Below are positions 25,162-33,805 of a DNA stretch of 64,000 nt, in pieces. Both the position numbers and the translations under genes were made by a program. The stretch is from contig NZ_CP015986.1 in assembly GCF_001658005.1 (NCBI RefSeq), forward strand, positions 2,481,501-2,545,500. The letters run 5' to 3'. Origin of the DNA: Sphingobium sp. EP60837 (lineage in GTDB: Bacteria > Pseudomonadota > Alphaproteobacteria > Sphingomonadales > Sphingomonadaceae). Under the pieces are notes generated by a model. It had not been told where the DNA came from. It searched no databases and saw only the letters and a list, made by a program, of their open reading frames with translations. Positions within the stretch are counted from its first letter, which is position 1, and each line of letters starts with the position of its first letter.

Positions 25162-26841
25162 GTGCCGGGAGATTATGTCACCGTGATCCATGGGCATGCC
25201 GAACTATCGCGGACGTTGAACAGGCGGCGATCCTTCGCCCTGTCTGCGCTTCGCCCGTGGCAAATGCTGGATGTTACGCGCTTGGTGCTGGCAAGCGTAT
25301 ATACGATCGTCAGCTTTGCCTTTGCGACCCCACGGTCATGGGCCGAGGGGGCGGAAAATGGCATCATCCTGGCCATGCTTGCGCTCGCCCTGGCGGCGCT
25401 GACGCTGTCGGCCCGATCCTGGGTTACGGAGATGCGGCTGCGCAAGCCGGTGGTCTGCCTGGACGCGCTGCTGTTCCTGTCGCTGCTGGTGGTGACGAAC
25501 CCCGGCACCAGCCCTTATTTTTCCGGCAGCCTGTTCGTGGCGGTCGAGATTGCGCTGATCGTGCGGCGGCGCTTTCACCTGCTGGTCGGCGCATTCGCGG
25601 TCATCACGGCGCTGATGACCCTGTGGGTGGACGAATTGATGGTTTTGCCGTCCGAACCGGATGCGGAGCGGGCCGCGCTGCGCGTGCTATATCTTGCGGT
25701 GGTGATCGCGATAACGGGCATGCTGTTGGGGCCTCGCCGTGAAACGCTGCTGGAGCAGGAGCGGATGCGGCGGCTGGCCGACAGCGCCTTTCCGCCGGCC
25801 AAGGGCAGTCCCGGACCTTTTCTGTTGCAAGCGCTGAAGATTGCGACGGGCGGCGAGAATGGAGCGGTGTTGTTTCGCGCGGCCAGTGCAGAGCCCTATC
25901 GCTTTGCATCGAGCCGCTTTGGCGAAGAGATGCCGGAGGGCAATGGCGGGCTGCTGGCGGTGGAAACGGGTTGGCATGACTGCCGCCGGGGCGCTTCGAT
26001 CAGCCTGTCATCGGACGGCGTCAGTCAGATTTTTCCGCTGACCCCTGGCGGCCGGGCGTGGGCGGCCCTGCTCGAGGCTGAAACGCTGATGTCGGTCCGC
26101 GTGTCGCTGGGCACATTCGACGCGGTGGGCGCGGTGCAGCTCGACGATCCCAGCCATGAGGATGTCGTTGCCATCGCCCAGCGGGTGTTCGAAAGCGCGT
26201 GCGAAGAATTGATGGTGCGCAACAGTATGGACCTGGCCCATGTCATAGCGGGAGCGCGGGAGCGCGAACGGTTGCAGCGGGAACTGCATGACAGTGTGCT
26301 GCAAGCTCTGGCGAGTATCCGCTTTCAGGTCGCGCCAGTGCTGAACGGCACGATCGGCGATCCCATGCCGGTGGTGCAGAATGTCGATCGGATCGCCAAG
26401 GACCAGATCGCCACCATCCGTTGGATCATCAATCCGGAGGTGGACGAGGAGGATTTCGCCTATCTGCCCGAAACGCTGTCGATGGTCGTGCGATCGCTGG
26501 CGGATCAGTGGGGCATCCAGTGCGAGTTGAAAGTGGAGGATGGCAATTGCGCGACGAGCGCGACGATCGGCCGGGAGCTGAGCTTTGCCGTGCGGGAGAT
26601 CGTTGCCAATGCGGTGCGGCACGCGCGGGCGCGGGCCGTGGAATTTTCCCTGCAGCCTGCCGGCAACCGCATTGCGCTGCATGTGACGGATGACGGCGTG
26701 CCCAACTTGGCGCGTTTGGGATCGACGGGCGCGGTGCCTTCGCGGTCATTGATGCGGCGGGTGCAGGCTTTGGGGGGTGAGGTGTTCCTGCGCAATATTG
26801 GCGGGCGCACGATGATTCAGATTACCGTGCCTCGGAAGTGA
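25162..26841 (+). CDS. Membrane-bound sensor histidine kinase, NarL/DesK (HisKA_3) type
   Basis: About 559 residues (GTG 25162; GTG 25183 also possible). Six predicted membrane helices fill residues 30-200, then a roughly 150-residue sensor-like segment, a HisKA_3 dimerisation domain (RERERLQRELHDSVLQALA, phospho-acceptor His near 376), and a HATPase_c domain (REIVANAVRHARA N box; VTDDGVP G1 box; a short C-terminal G2-like region). The family normally phosphorylates LuxR-type response regulators, but none is adjacent. The next gene is a membrane protein, then the Tad pilus locus, so a regulatory link to pili is only inference. Confidence 0.87.
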   Translation: MPGDYVTVIHGHAELSRTLNRRRSFALSALRPWQMLDVTRLVLASVYTIVSFAFATPRSWAEGAENGIILAMLALALAALTLSARSWVTEMRLRKPVVCLDALLFLSLLVVTNPGTSPYFSGSLFVAVEIALIVRRRFHLLVGAFAVITALMTLWVDELMVLPSEPDAERAALRVLYLAVVIAITGMLLGPRRETLLEQERMRRLADSAFPPAKGSPGPFLLQALKIATGGENGAVLFRAASAEPYRFASSRFGEEMPEGNGGLLAVETGWHDCRRGASISLSSDGVSQIFPLTPGGRAWAALLEAETLMSVRVSLGTFDAVGAVQLDDPSHEDVVAIAQRVFESACEELMVRNSMDLAHVIAGARERERLQRELHDSVLQALASIRFQVAPVLNGTIGDPMPVVQNVDRIAKDQIATIRWIINPEVDEEDFAYLPETLSMVVRSLADQWGIQCELKVEDGNCATSATIGRELSFAVREIVANAVRHARARAVEFSLQPAGNRIALHVTDDGVPNLARLGSTGAVPSRSLMRRVQALGGEVFLRNIGGRTMIQITVPRK

Positions 26842-26862
26842 GGGCAGGAAGCGCGCGGTTTT

Positions 26863-26956
26863 TCGACTTCGCTCGAAACGAACGGAGGGAGGAGCGCAGG
26901 GGGCTGGCTGCTCTCAGCGTTGAAGGGTTTGTCCCGTTCGTTTCGAGCGAAGTCGA
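26863..26956. repeat. Inverted repeat, same family as in the gspJ leader
   Basis: Arms of 23 bases (26863-26885 and 26934-26956) are perfect complements, with a 48-base centre. They contain the GCTCGAAACGAAC/GTTCGTTTCGAGC unit that also bounds 5708-5801. It lies 20 bases after the kinase stop and may act as a terminator or mRNA-stabilising hairpin. Confidence 0.85.
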
Positions 26957-27092
26957 GAAACAATGGCTTGCACGCCGCCATCCCCGCCGTTCGGCAGAAC
27001 TTTCCCCTCACCCGCGCATTTTACCCAGCATTAACCAGAAGTGCGGATAGTCGGCGCTTCTAGTGGCTGTCCGGGTGGAGGTTCCCGTTTCC

Positions 27093-27875
27093 ATGGTGCG
27101 AGTGGTTAAGGATCATCTCTATCGCCGGAGCGTCGCGCTGGTGCTGTCGATGCAAGTCAATTTGCAACGTATTGTCGCCGCGTGGGTCCTCGTCGCCGCC
27201 TTCGCTTGTGGCGTGCGGATCGCTTTTCCGGCGACGCCTTATGATGGCGTGCCTTGGATGAGCGGGACGGGGTTGCTGCCCTATCTGCTGGTTGTGGGAG
27301 CGCCAGTGGGTTCGCTGCTGATGGGGCTGAAGCTGTTTCCAGCGGGACGGGTGCTTGCGCAGCCCAGTTTCCGCCTGGCGCAGGTCGGTCGCTGGCGGAA
27401 GATCGACTGCCTGAAGGCGCGGGAAATGTCGCAGTTCGGGCTTTATGGCGTGATGGCGTCGCTGTTGCTGGGCATTGCGCTCAACGTGCCGGTGCGGACG
27501 TTGGAGTTTCTGAGCGCCATCCCTGCGCTCGGGAGCTATTCGCCGGGCTGGTATGTGAGCCTTTATGCGGTGATGCTGGCCGACGTCGTGCTGCTATCCA
27601 GCCTTTATATGTTCGCCTTTGCCATGGCGCTGCGAATGGCGCCCCTATTCCCCCGCTTCCTGGTAATGGTGTGGGGTGTGGACCTGATGGCGCAAATGGG
27701 CATTGCCGAGCTGGTCACGCGGATTGGGGATGTGCCGCATGCCGTCGAACTGTCGCTGGCTGGCCTCCTGGAGGGCAACGTGAAGAAGGTACTGATCAGC
27801 GCTGCCCTCTGGTTGCCTTATCTGCTGCTGTCAGAGCGGGTGAATATCACCTTCCGTAATCGAATTAGCGCCTGA
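27093..27875 (+). CDS. DUF2569 family membrane protein
   Basis: About 260 residues, polytopic. Membrane helices include IVAAWVLVAAFACGVRIAF, LLPYLLVVGAPVGSLLMGL, FGLYGVMASLLLGIALNV, YVSLYAVMLADVVLLSSLYMFAFAMAL and a last segment ending LLLSERVNITFRNRI; the SERV-x-x-TF ending is typical of DUF2569. No function is established for the family. I chose ATG 27093; GTG 27063 is an in-frame alternative. It follows the kinase gene in the same direction after an inverted repeat and precedes the Flp pilin genes by about 665 bases. Confidence 0.6.
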   Translation: MVRVVKDHLYRRSVALVLSMQVNLQRIVAAWVLVAAFACGVRIAFPATPYDGVPWMSGTGLLPYLLVVGAPVGSLLMGLKLFPAGRVLAQPSFRLAQVGRWRKIDCLKAREMSQFGLYGVMASLLLGIALNVPVRTLEFLSAIPALGSYSPGWYVSLYAVMLADVVLLSSLYMFAFAMALRMAPLFPRFLVMVWGVDLMAQMGIAELVTRIGDVPHAVELSLAGLLEGNVKKVLISAALWLPYLLLSERVNITFRNRISA

Positions 27876-28540
27876 CCTTAGGTCCCGGTTCGGCGAACCG
27901 AATCGGCGGAGTCCGGCGCGCAAGCGGCAAAAATGGGGGATATTTGGTAGCGGCAGGCTGCACATGATTCGCGACGAGTCGATGGGGACATCGTTCGCTT
28001 TACTCATCTCGAGGGTCTGAGGACGGCATGGTCCAGCCTCCTGACATTGGTGGTATTTCCATCGATTGTACGCATGTGGAAGCGACTATTTGATCAGGAC
28101 ATATATCTTTGATGCTGTTCGTATTCCTCAGCATTCGCCAAATCACTCCCGATCGGTAACCTCGTTGATGTTCGTTATTCTTAATGGCCATCAAAGTTAC
28201 TCGTAGAAGTAATCAAATAATGATTGAGATCAACTTTAAAAACCTGCAGGTATATAACCAAAGGTATACTCATCAAAAGTGCTCGGATACTATCGAGCGC
28301 AAAATAGGTAGCGAAAATGGTTAATAAAATTTGACCATAAGCTTCTGAAAAATATGGATATTTTTTACCCTGTTGACTTGATCTTGCTTTGGGTCATTTT
28401 GGCGACAAGTTCTACGGGAACTGCCCAACTGCCTGGCGAGTGGAGCAATCACTGCTGGGGTCGCCAGGTGGCAAAGGCCCCTCCGCAGAGCTGTGCAAGA
28501 GCAGCCGGAACGCTTTCGGCGCAATAGGGGTGAAAGAGAC
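27876..28540. other. Long AT-rich non-coding region upstream of the Flp pilin genes
   Basis: About 665 bases with no convincing gene. A small hairpin (CGGTTC/GAACCG, 27886-27900) follows DUF2569. The part from about 28060 to 28400 is much richer in A and T than the neighbours. Two TTGAC boxes (28331-28336 and 28373-28378) could be -35 elements; TATGGA lies near the right distance from the first. An inverted repeat (CCTGGCGA 28432-28439 with TCGCCAGG 28461-28468) would form a hairpin in the leader of the flp mRNA. Confidence 0.5.
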
Positions 28541-28738
28541 ATGACTTTCTTCAAGACTCTCTGGCGCGACCAGAGCGGTGCTTCGGCGGCCGAATATGCG
28601 CTGATCCTGGCAATTGTCGGCACTGGCATTGCGTTGGCCGCTTGGAACTTGGGCACGGCGATCAAAAATTCGATGGGCAGCGCCACCAACTGCATCAAGA
28701 ATGTCGGCACGGGTTCTGCGCCGAGCGCTAATTGCTGA
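28541..28738 (+). CDS. flp: Flp-type major pilin (copy 1)
   Basis: 65-residue Flp/Fap pilin of the Tad pilus. The leader MTFFKTLWRDQSG is cut before ASAAEYALILAIVGTGIALAAWNLG; Glu-Tyr at mature positions 5-6 is the Flp signature. A short C-terminal region with two Cys (TNCIKNVG and the terminal ANC) could form a disulfide. The ATG has GAAAGAG upstream. Copy 2 follows after 21 bases and is about 85% identical, so the pair arose by tandem duplication. Confidence 0.95.
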   Translation: MTFFKTLWRDQSGASAAEYALILAIVGTGIALAAWNLGTAIKNSMGSATNCIKNVGTGSAPSANC

Positions 28739-28759
28739 GCCTAAAAGAGGGGTAAGTAC

Positions 28760-28957
28760 ATGACTTATTTTAAAAAGCTTTGGGCAGATGAAAGCGGTGC
28801 TTCGGCGGCCGAATATGCCTTGATCCTGGCAATTGTGGGTACCGGCATTGCGTTGGCTGCCTGGAACTTGGGTGCGGCGATTAAGAATTCAATGGGTCTT
28901 TCCACGAACTGCATTAGCAATGTTGGCACGGGCTCTGCACCTCCGGCCAATTGCTGA
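28760..28957 (+). CDS. flp: Flp-type major pilin (copy 2)
   Basis: 65 residues, nearly the same as copy 1: leader MTYFKKLWADESG, then ASAAEYALILAIVGTGIALAAWNLG and the same Cys-containing tail (TNCISNVG ... ANC). GAGGGG lies upstream. Differences are concentrated in the leader and last third. Either copy may be the main fibre subunit. A hairpin directly after the stop probably limits read-through into cpaB. Confidence 0.95.
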   Translation: MTYFKKLWADESGASAAEYALILAIVGTGIALAAWNLGAAIKNSMGLSTNCISNVGTGSAPPANC

Positions 28958-28965
28958 GTATAAAT

Positions 28966-28994
28966 AGGAAGGCCAGCCTGAGGCTGGCCTTCCT
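28966..28994 (+). terminator. Hairpin after the flp pair (attenuator or partial terminator)
   Basis: Perfect 13-bp stem AGGAAGGCCAGCC/GGCTGGCCTTCCT with a 3-base loop, followed by AACTTT instead of a good T run. It would allow strong pilin expression with reduced transcription of the assembly genes, or protect the pilin mRNA 3' end. Confidence 0.7.
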
Positions 28995-29020
28995 AACTTT
29001 CAGTTCGGGGGGGAGTTGTT

Positions 29021-29944
29021 GTGGGGCAGCGCAGATCTTTAATCATCCTTGGTCTCGCGATCTTGCTGGGCTTGGCGGCGGTGTTCATCGCCAACAGCTA
29101 TTTGAGCAAGGCTGAGCAGGCTCAGGCCACGCCGCAGGGTGGCATGGCCAAGGTGGTCGTCGCATCCATGCCGCTGGCTTTTGGTGCGGCTATTACGCCG
29201 GAAAAGATCAAGGTCGTCGATTGGCCCTTGGCTTCGGTGCCGCCCGGCGCCTTCCGGGACCCGATGCAACTCACCTCCCTCGGCAAGCAGCGCGTGGTTC
29301 TGCGCCAGATCGAGCCGGGCGAGCCGATCCTCACTTCCAAGCTGTCAGGCGAAGGCGGCCGCGCCACCATGTCCGGTGTGCTGCGGCCCGAAATGCGTGC
29401 GGTGGCGGTACGGGTGAATGATGTTGCGGCGGCGGGCGGCTTCGTGCTGCCGGGCGATATGGTCGATGTCTTCGTGACCCGCACGATGCAGGACGGCGTT
29501 GGAAGCCAGCAGATCACCGATGTGCTGCTGCAGAATACGCGCGTCATCGCGATCGACCAGAATGCGAACGACAGCTCCAAGGACCCCGCGATTGGCAAGA
29601 CCGCGACGCTGGAGGTCAACCAGGTCGATGCGCAGAAGCTGGTGCTGGGCCAGCAGGTCGGCCAGCTAACGCTGGTGCTGCGCAACGTGACGGATGAGCC
29701 CAACCCGGCGGTGCAGACCGTGGGGACGGAGGATCTGCGCGATGGCGCCTATGTGGGCGGCTTTGCCGGACCGCGCGCCCGGATCGCGGAGGCCGCCTAT
29801 GTGCCTGCTCGGCTTCCGGTGATGCGCGCTCCGCGCCGTGCCGTGCCGAAGAATGTTTCCGCTCTGCCCGCGACCGCATCGGTCGAAATCGTGCGCGGCA
29901 CGACTGGCACCAGCTATGAGGTGAAGCGCTATGGTTCCCGCTAA
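29021..29944 (+). CDS. cpaB: Flp pilus assembly protein CpaB (RcpC)
   Basis: Periplasmic, membrane-anchored Tad assembly protein. 307 residues from GTG 29021 with GGGGGGAG upstream. N-terminal membrane helix (LIILGLAILLGLAAVFIANSYL), a SAF domain (VVVASMPLAFGAAITPEKIKVVDWP), and the RcpC domain (GFVLPGDMVDVFVTRT; LLQNTRVIAIDQN; ATLEVNQVDAQKLVLGQQVGQLTLVLR). Overlaps cpaC by 14 bases. Confidence 0.94.
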   Translation: MGQRRSLIILGLAILLGLAAVFIANSYLSKAEQAQATPQGGMAKVVVASMPLAFGAAITPEKIKVVDWPLASVPPGAFRDPMQLTSLGKQRVVLRQIEPGEPILTSKLSGEGGRATMSGVLRPEMRAVAVRVNDVAAAGGFVLPGDMVDVFVTRTMQDGVGSQQITDVLLQNTRVIAIDQNANDSSKDPAIGKTATLEVNQVDAQKLVLGQQVGQLTLVLRNVTDEPNPAVQTVGTEDLRDGAYVGGFAGPRARIAEAAYVPARLPVMRAPRRAVPKNVSALPATASVEIVRGTTGTSYEVKRYGSR

Positions 29945-31424
29945 GTCCTTGTCGATGCTGGCGCTGGGGGCAGCGCTGGCTGCGACGGCGATGCCCGCTC
30001 AAGCCCAGGTCGCATCGCTGACCGCCAGCAACATCGATCATGCAGGGCAGCTCGACGTGCCGCTCAACAAGAGCCAGGTGCTGACTGTCGATCGGCCTTT
30101 TTCAAAGGCGCTGGTGGGCAATCAGGAAGTCGCCGACGTCCTGCCCTTGACCAACCGATCGCTCTATGTGCTGGGCAAGAAGGTGGGGACGACAAGCCTC
30201 ACGCTTTATGACAGCCGCAACATGCTGATCGCGGTGGTCGATGTGGCGGTGGGGCCGGATGTGGTGACGCTGAAGCGTCAGCTGGCCGAACTGATCCCCG
30301 GCGAGCAGATCGGCGCGCGCGTTTCTAATGACGCGGTGGTGCTGACCGGCACAGTGTCGAGCGCTTCGGCGGTCGATCGGGCGATGCAGATCGCCAAGAC
30401 CTATGCCGGGGGCGACGAGAAGGTCGTCAACATGCTGTCGGTAGGCGCGTCGCAGCAGGTGATGCTGGAAGTGCGCTTTTCGGAAGTGAACCGGCAGGCG
30501 GCGAAGCAGATTGGGCTGAACCACAGCTTCAACGGTAACCGCACTGCGGGCAGCATCGGCAACCTGTCGGCTGACTCGATCGTGCCGACCAACAATAATG
30601 GCGTGCCGACCATTCTGCTTGACGGGCTGTCCGATGCTTTTGGCGTCGGGACATGGGCGTACAAGATTGGGAGCGTCAACATATTCTCGGCCCTTGATGC
30701 GCTGGAGCGCAAGGGGCTGGTGAAGACGCTGGCCGAGCCGACGCTGGTGGCGCTGTCGGGTGAGACCGCGTCCTTCCTGGCGGGCGGCGAATTTCCGATC
30801 CCGGTAACGCAGAGCAGCGGCGGGGGGGGCAATAACGGCAACGGCATCACTGTCGAGTTCAAGCCGTTCGGTGTCAGCCTGGGCTTCACGCCTACTGTCC
30901 TGAGCGACGGCATCATCAACCTGGTGGTTGAACCGGAGGTTAGCTCGATCGATCCTTCGGCGTCGGTATCGATCAACGGATTGGTCGTTCCGGGCCTGCT
31001 GACGCGGCGGGCGAAGACTGTGGTGGAACTGCGGGATGGGCAGTCCTTTGCGATTGCGGGGCTGCTGCGTAACGACTTCCAGGATACGGTGCGGCAACTG
31101 CCGGTGCTGGGTTCGCTGCCGATCATCGGAGCGCTGTTCCGCTCGACCGGCTTCCAGAAGCAGCAGACCGAACTGGTCATGATCGTGACGCCTCGGTTGG
31201 TGAAGCCGATGCGGGCGGAGGATGTGAGCCTCCCGACCGATCGGGTGGGCAATCCGCATGAGCTGGACCTGTTCCTGATGGGGCGGACGGACAAAGCGGT
31301 GGGGATCAACCCGCTCAATCCCGATGCGATGCCACCGGAAAGCCGCCGGACGGCTCCCGCGCCTACGCCTGCCGCCCCGGCGCCGGCTCCGGCGGGCGCG
31401 ACGCAGAGCGGATATGAACTATGA
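29931..31424 (+). CDS. cpaC: Tad pilus outer-membrane secretin CpaC (RcpA)
   Basis: Secretin through which the Flp pilus exits. 497 residues with a signal peptide (ending MPAQAQ). An N-terminal pilus-secretin domain (DRPFSKALVGNQEVADVLPLTNRSLYVLGKK) and a BON-like domain precede the secretin channel (AEPTLVALSGETASFLAGGEFPIPV; VELRDGQSFAIAGLL; LPVLGSLPIIGALFRS; ELVMIVTPRLVKP). The Pro/Ala-rich tail matches that of GspD. Overlaps the next reading frame by four bases if that gene begins at ATG 31421. Confidence 0.95.
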   Translation: MVPAKSLSMLALGAALAATAMPAQAQVASLTASNIDHAGQLDVPLNKSQVLTVDRPFSKALVGNQEVADVLPLTNRSLYVLGKKVGTTSLTLYDSRNMLIAVVDVAVGPDVVTLKRQLAELIPGEQIGARVSNDAVVLTGTVSSASAVDRAMQIAKTYAGGDEKVVNMLSVGASQQVMLEVRFSEVNRQAAKQIGLNHSFNGNRTAGSIGNLSADSIVPTNNNGVPTILLDGLSDAFGVGTWAYKIGSVNIFSALDALERKGLVKTLAEPTLVALSGETASFLAGGEFPIPVTQSSGGGGNNGNGITVEFKPFGVSLGFTPTVLSDGIINLVVEPEVSSIDPSASVSINGLVVPGLLTRRAKTVVELRDGQSFAIAGLLRNDFQDTVRQLPVLGSLPIIGALFRSTGFQKQQTELVMIVTPRLVKPMRAEDVSLPTDRVGNPHELDLFLMGRTDKAVGINPLNPDAMPPESRRTAPAPTPAAPAPAPAGATQSGYEL

Positions 31425-31438
31425 GCGGGAGTGAGACC

Positions 31439-31714
31439 ATGCGCACACTGTCCCTGGCCGTCCTGCTGGTCGCCCCGGCGCTGGCGGGCTGCACTACAAA
31501 CGACCCGACCTTCGGCGGCGCGGTGCGCAGCAACTATGCGCAGCAGGTGATCAACCCGGACCCACGCTATGAGGGCACGCTCGTCGAAGGCGGCGAAGGC
31601 ACGCGCAGCGCCGCCGCGGTGGAACGCTACCGCACCGACAAGGTGAAGGAGCCGAAGTCGATCCGCACCACGTCCGGTAGCGGTGGCTCCGGCGGCGGCT
31701 CAGGCGGCCGGTGA
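31439..31714 (+). CDS. Small Tad-locus lipoprotein in the cpaD position
   Basis: 91 residues from ATG 31439 with GGGAG upstream; ATG 31421 is an alternative. Lipoprotein signal MRTLSLAVLLVAPALAGC. The mature part includes AVRSNYAQQVINPDPRYEG and ends in a Gly/Ser-rich tail. It sits between cpaC and tadG, where CpaD (a roughly 200-residue lipoprotein) is usual, but is less than half that length. It may be a reduced functional counterpart, for example a secretin pilotin; that is inference. Confidence 0.8.
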   Translation: MRTLSLAVLLVAPALAGCTTNDPTFGGAVRSNYAQQVINPDPRYEGTLVEGGEGTRSAAAVERYRTDKVKEPKSIRTTSGSGGSGGGSGGR

Positions 31715-31733
31715 TCGGGGAGGGTTTCAATCC

Positions 31734-33290
31734 ATGTCTGCCCGTCGGAATAGCCTCCTAAGGTCAACCAGCGGTGCGGTAGCGCCGACGGTCGCCCTGT
31801 CGCTGTTCGGGCTGATTGCGGCGGGCGGCATCGCTTTTGATTATGCGCGGATGGCGAGCCTCGACAGCGAATTGCAGACTGCTGCGGACCAAGCTGCTTT
31901 GGCAGCGGCGACGCAGTTGGATGGGAAGAGCAATGCCCGGACAAGGGCGACTAACGCCGTCAATAATCTTATCCAGAACGATGCCCGATTTGCAAATGAC
32001 AAGTGTGGTGCGGCAATTAAGGTCGGCGGCACGGTTCCTACGGGCTGTGACAGCAGCGGAGCCCTGACCTTCTATCAAGACAAGGCCAAGACAACTTTGG
32101 CTACCACTGATCAGGATGCCAATTTTGTTGAGGTGAAGGTCAATTCGCGCACGGCTTATTTCGCGCTGACTCCGATCGTGAGGACATTTTCGTCGGGAGC
32201 CTTGTCGGCGAAGGCCTTTGCCGGGGTTGGATCGGCGATCTGTAAGGTGCCGCCGGTGATGATCTGCAATCCGAGCGAGCCGGACACCAACGCCGATGAG
32301 AATTTGGCTTTCAATGTATCGCGAGGCGTAGGCCTGAAGCTCATCACCGGCAATGCTGACGCGGCAGGCAACTTCGGATGGCTGGAGGCGACGTTCAAAA
32401 ATGGTGCGAACGGCCTAGCCGCCGCATTGGGTTATGACACCATTCAGACCGATTGCCAGGCAATGGATGGCATCACTACCAAGACCGGCATGAGCACTTC
32501 GGTGCTGGATTCACTCAATACCCGATTTGACGTCTATGCGAACGGCAGCATCTGCCCGTCGCAATATGGCGGCACATGTTCGCCCTCCACCAATACGCGC
32601 AAAGACCTGACCTGTAGTTCCGACAACGGGAGCACCTGCAAAAACGGATTTGATGTTTCGGACAACCCATACCGGCCGACGACCGCTGCGGTGATGACCG
32701 GTGGTTATCCTGATATCATGGGTTATCCCCGTGATCTGTGCCATGCCGTTCCGCAAGGATCGCAAACATGTGGTATCGTTGGCAGCGGCACATGGGATCG
32801 TGACGCTTATTTCAAGGTAAATTACGGTTGGGACGCGGCCACATGGCCGGGCGCAACCAGCCTTGGGGCAACGCCGAGCCGCTATGATGTGTATAATTGG
32901 GAAGTCGCCCATCCCAGCGTCGTGGTTGGAGGGGTTGCCAAGGGGATCGGTGTGGCGCAGCCCGCTGGCAGCAAATATGCCTTCGGTTCTCCAGCCAATG
33001 GTGTAGCGGGCATTACGCCCAGTTCTGCGGGTGTGGATCGCCGGCGCATCTCAGTCGCTGTTCTTAACTGTCACGCCCTTAAGCTGCATGGCAAGACTTC
33101 GGGTATTGACCCGGTGAAATGGCTTGATGTTTTTCTGGTTGAGCCATCCATCGATCGTAAGATTGGGGGAACCAAATGGACCGAGAAGAAGGAAGTCTAT
33201 GTCGAAGTGATTGCCGACACAGGGAGCGGCCTAAACGGAGCGAGTAATCCACAGGTGATCGAGCGATCGGTCCCGTACCTGATTGAGTGA
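31734..33290 (+). CDS. tadG: TadG-like pilus assembly protein (TadE/G-like N-terminus)
   Basis: 518 residues from ATG 31734 (GGGGAGGG about 10 bases upstream). The TadE/G-like N-terminal domain reads GAVAPTVALSLFGLIAAGGIAFDYARMASLDSELQTAADQAALAAA. The long periplasmic part has several Cys (CKVPPVMICNPSEPD; CPSQYGGTCSP; DLTCSSDNGSTC) and may be a disulfide-rich, surface or tip component. Composition is noticeably more AT-rich than cpaB-C. Overlaps tadE by one base. Confidence 0.82.
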   Translation: MSARRNSLLRSTSGAVAPTVALSLFGLIAAGGIAFDYARMASLDSELQTAADQAALAAATQLDGKSNARTRATNAVNNLIQNDARFANDKCGAAIKVGGTVPTGCDSSGALTFYQDKAKTTLATTDQDANFVEVKVNSRTAYFALTPIVRTFSSGALSAKAFAGVGSAICKVPPVMICNPSEPDTNADENLAFNVSRGVGLKLITGNADAAGNFGWLEATFKNGANGLAAALGYDTIQTDCQAMDGITTKTGMSTSVLDSLNTRFDVYANGSICPSQYGGTCSPSTNTRKDLTCSSDNGSTCKNGFDVSDNPYRPTTAAVMTGGYPDIMGYPRDLCHAVPQGSQTCGIVGSGTWDRDAYFKVNYGWDAATWPGATSLGATPSRYDVYNWEVAHPSVVVGGVAKGIGVAQPAGSKYAFGSPANGVAGITPSSAGVDRRRISVAVLNCHALKLHGKTSGIDPVKWLDVFLVEPSIDRKIGGTKWTEKKEVYVEVIADTGSGLNGASNPQVIERSVPYLIE

Positions 33291-33805
33291 TGACGATGGC
33301 CTCTTCTTTCCTCTTTCGTCCCATCGGTTGTAACCGGGCAGCAGCTGCTGCGGAAATGGCTCTCGTAACACCCCTTCTCATCACTTTGATGTTCGGTGCG
33401 TTTGAGCTGGGCAACTATTTCCTTAGCGAGCACGTTGTGGCGAAGGCAGTTCGCGATGGCGCGCGCTATGCTTCGCGGCGGGCTTTCACAGAGTTCACCT
33501 GCCCTAACACCGTATCAAGCGACGTAGTGGACAAGACTCGCAATATCACCCGCACCGGGCAGATCGCAAATGGAGGGACAGCACGGTTAACCAGCTGGAC
33601 TACAGCGACGACAGTTTCGGTGACACTCAGTTGCACCGCAATTTCTGGAGGAAATTACTCTGGGATATATAATGGCATGTCGAACGTCCCTCGGATCAAG
33701 GTTTCCGCCACCGTTCCTTATACGTCCCTGTTCAATAATCTTGGCTTCACCAGCACTTCGTTGTCGCTGATTTCGTCATCCGAAGCGACGGTGCAGGGGA
33801 TATGA
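33290..33805 (+). CDS. tadE: TadE-like pseudopilin (copy 1)
   Basis: About 171 residues from ATG 33290 (GTG 33287 possible). N-terminal pilin-like helix with the AAAAAEMALVTPLLITLMFGAFELGNYF pattern, where AEMAL corresponds to the Flp Glu-containing cleavage region. The periplasmic part is Thr/Ser-rich (ASRRAFTEFTCPN..., TATTVSVTLSC). Pseudopilins of this type are processed by the Tad peptidase. TGATG and ATGA junctions couple it to its neighbours. Confidence 0.85.
   Translation: MTMASSFLFRPIGCNRAAAAAEMALVTPLLITLMFGAFELGNYFLSEHVVAKAVRDGARYASRRAFTEFTCPNTVSSDVVDKTRNITRTGQIANGGTARLTSWTTATTVSVTLSCTAISGGNYSGIYNGMSNVPRIKVSATVPYTSLFNNLGFTSTSLSLISSSEATVQGI

Noticed and set aside
28000..28194. 64-codon reverse frame in the region before the flp genes
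   Set aside because: No ribosome-binding site or recognisable motif; probably chance in AT-rich DNA.
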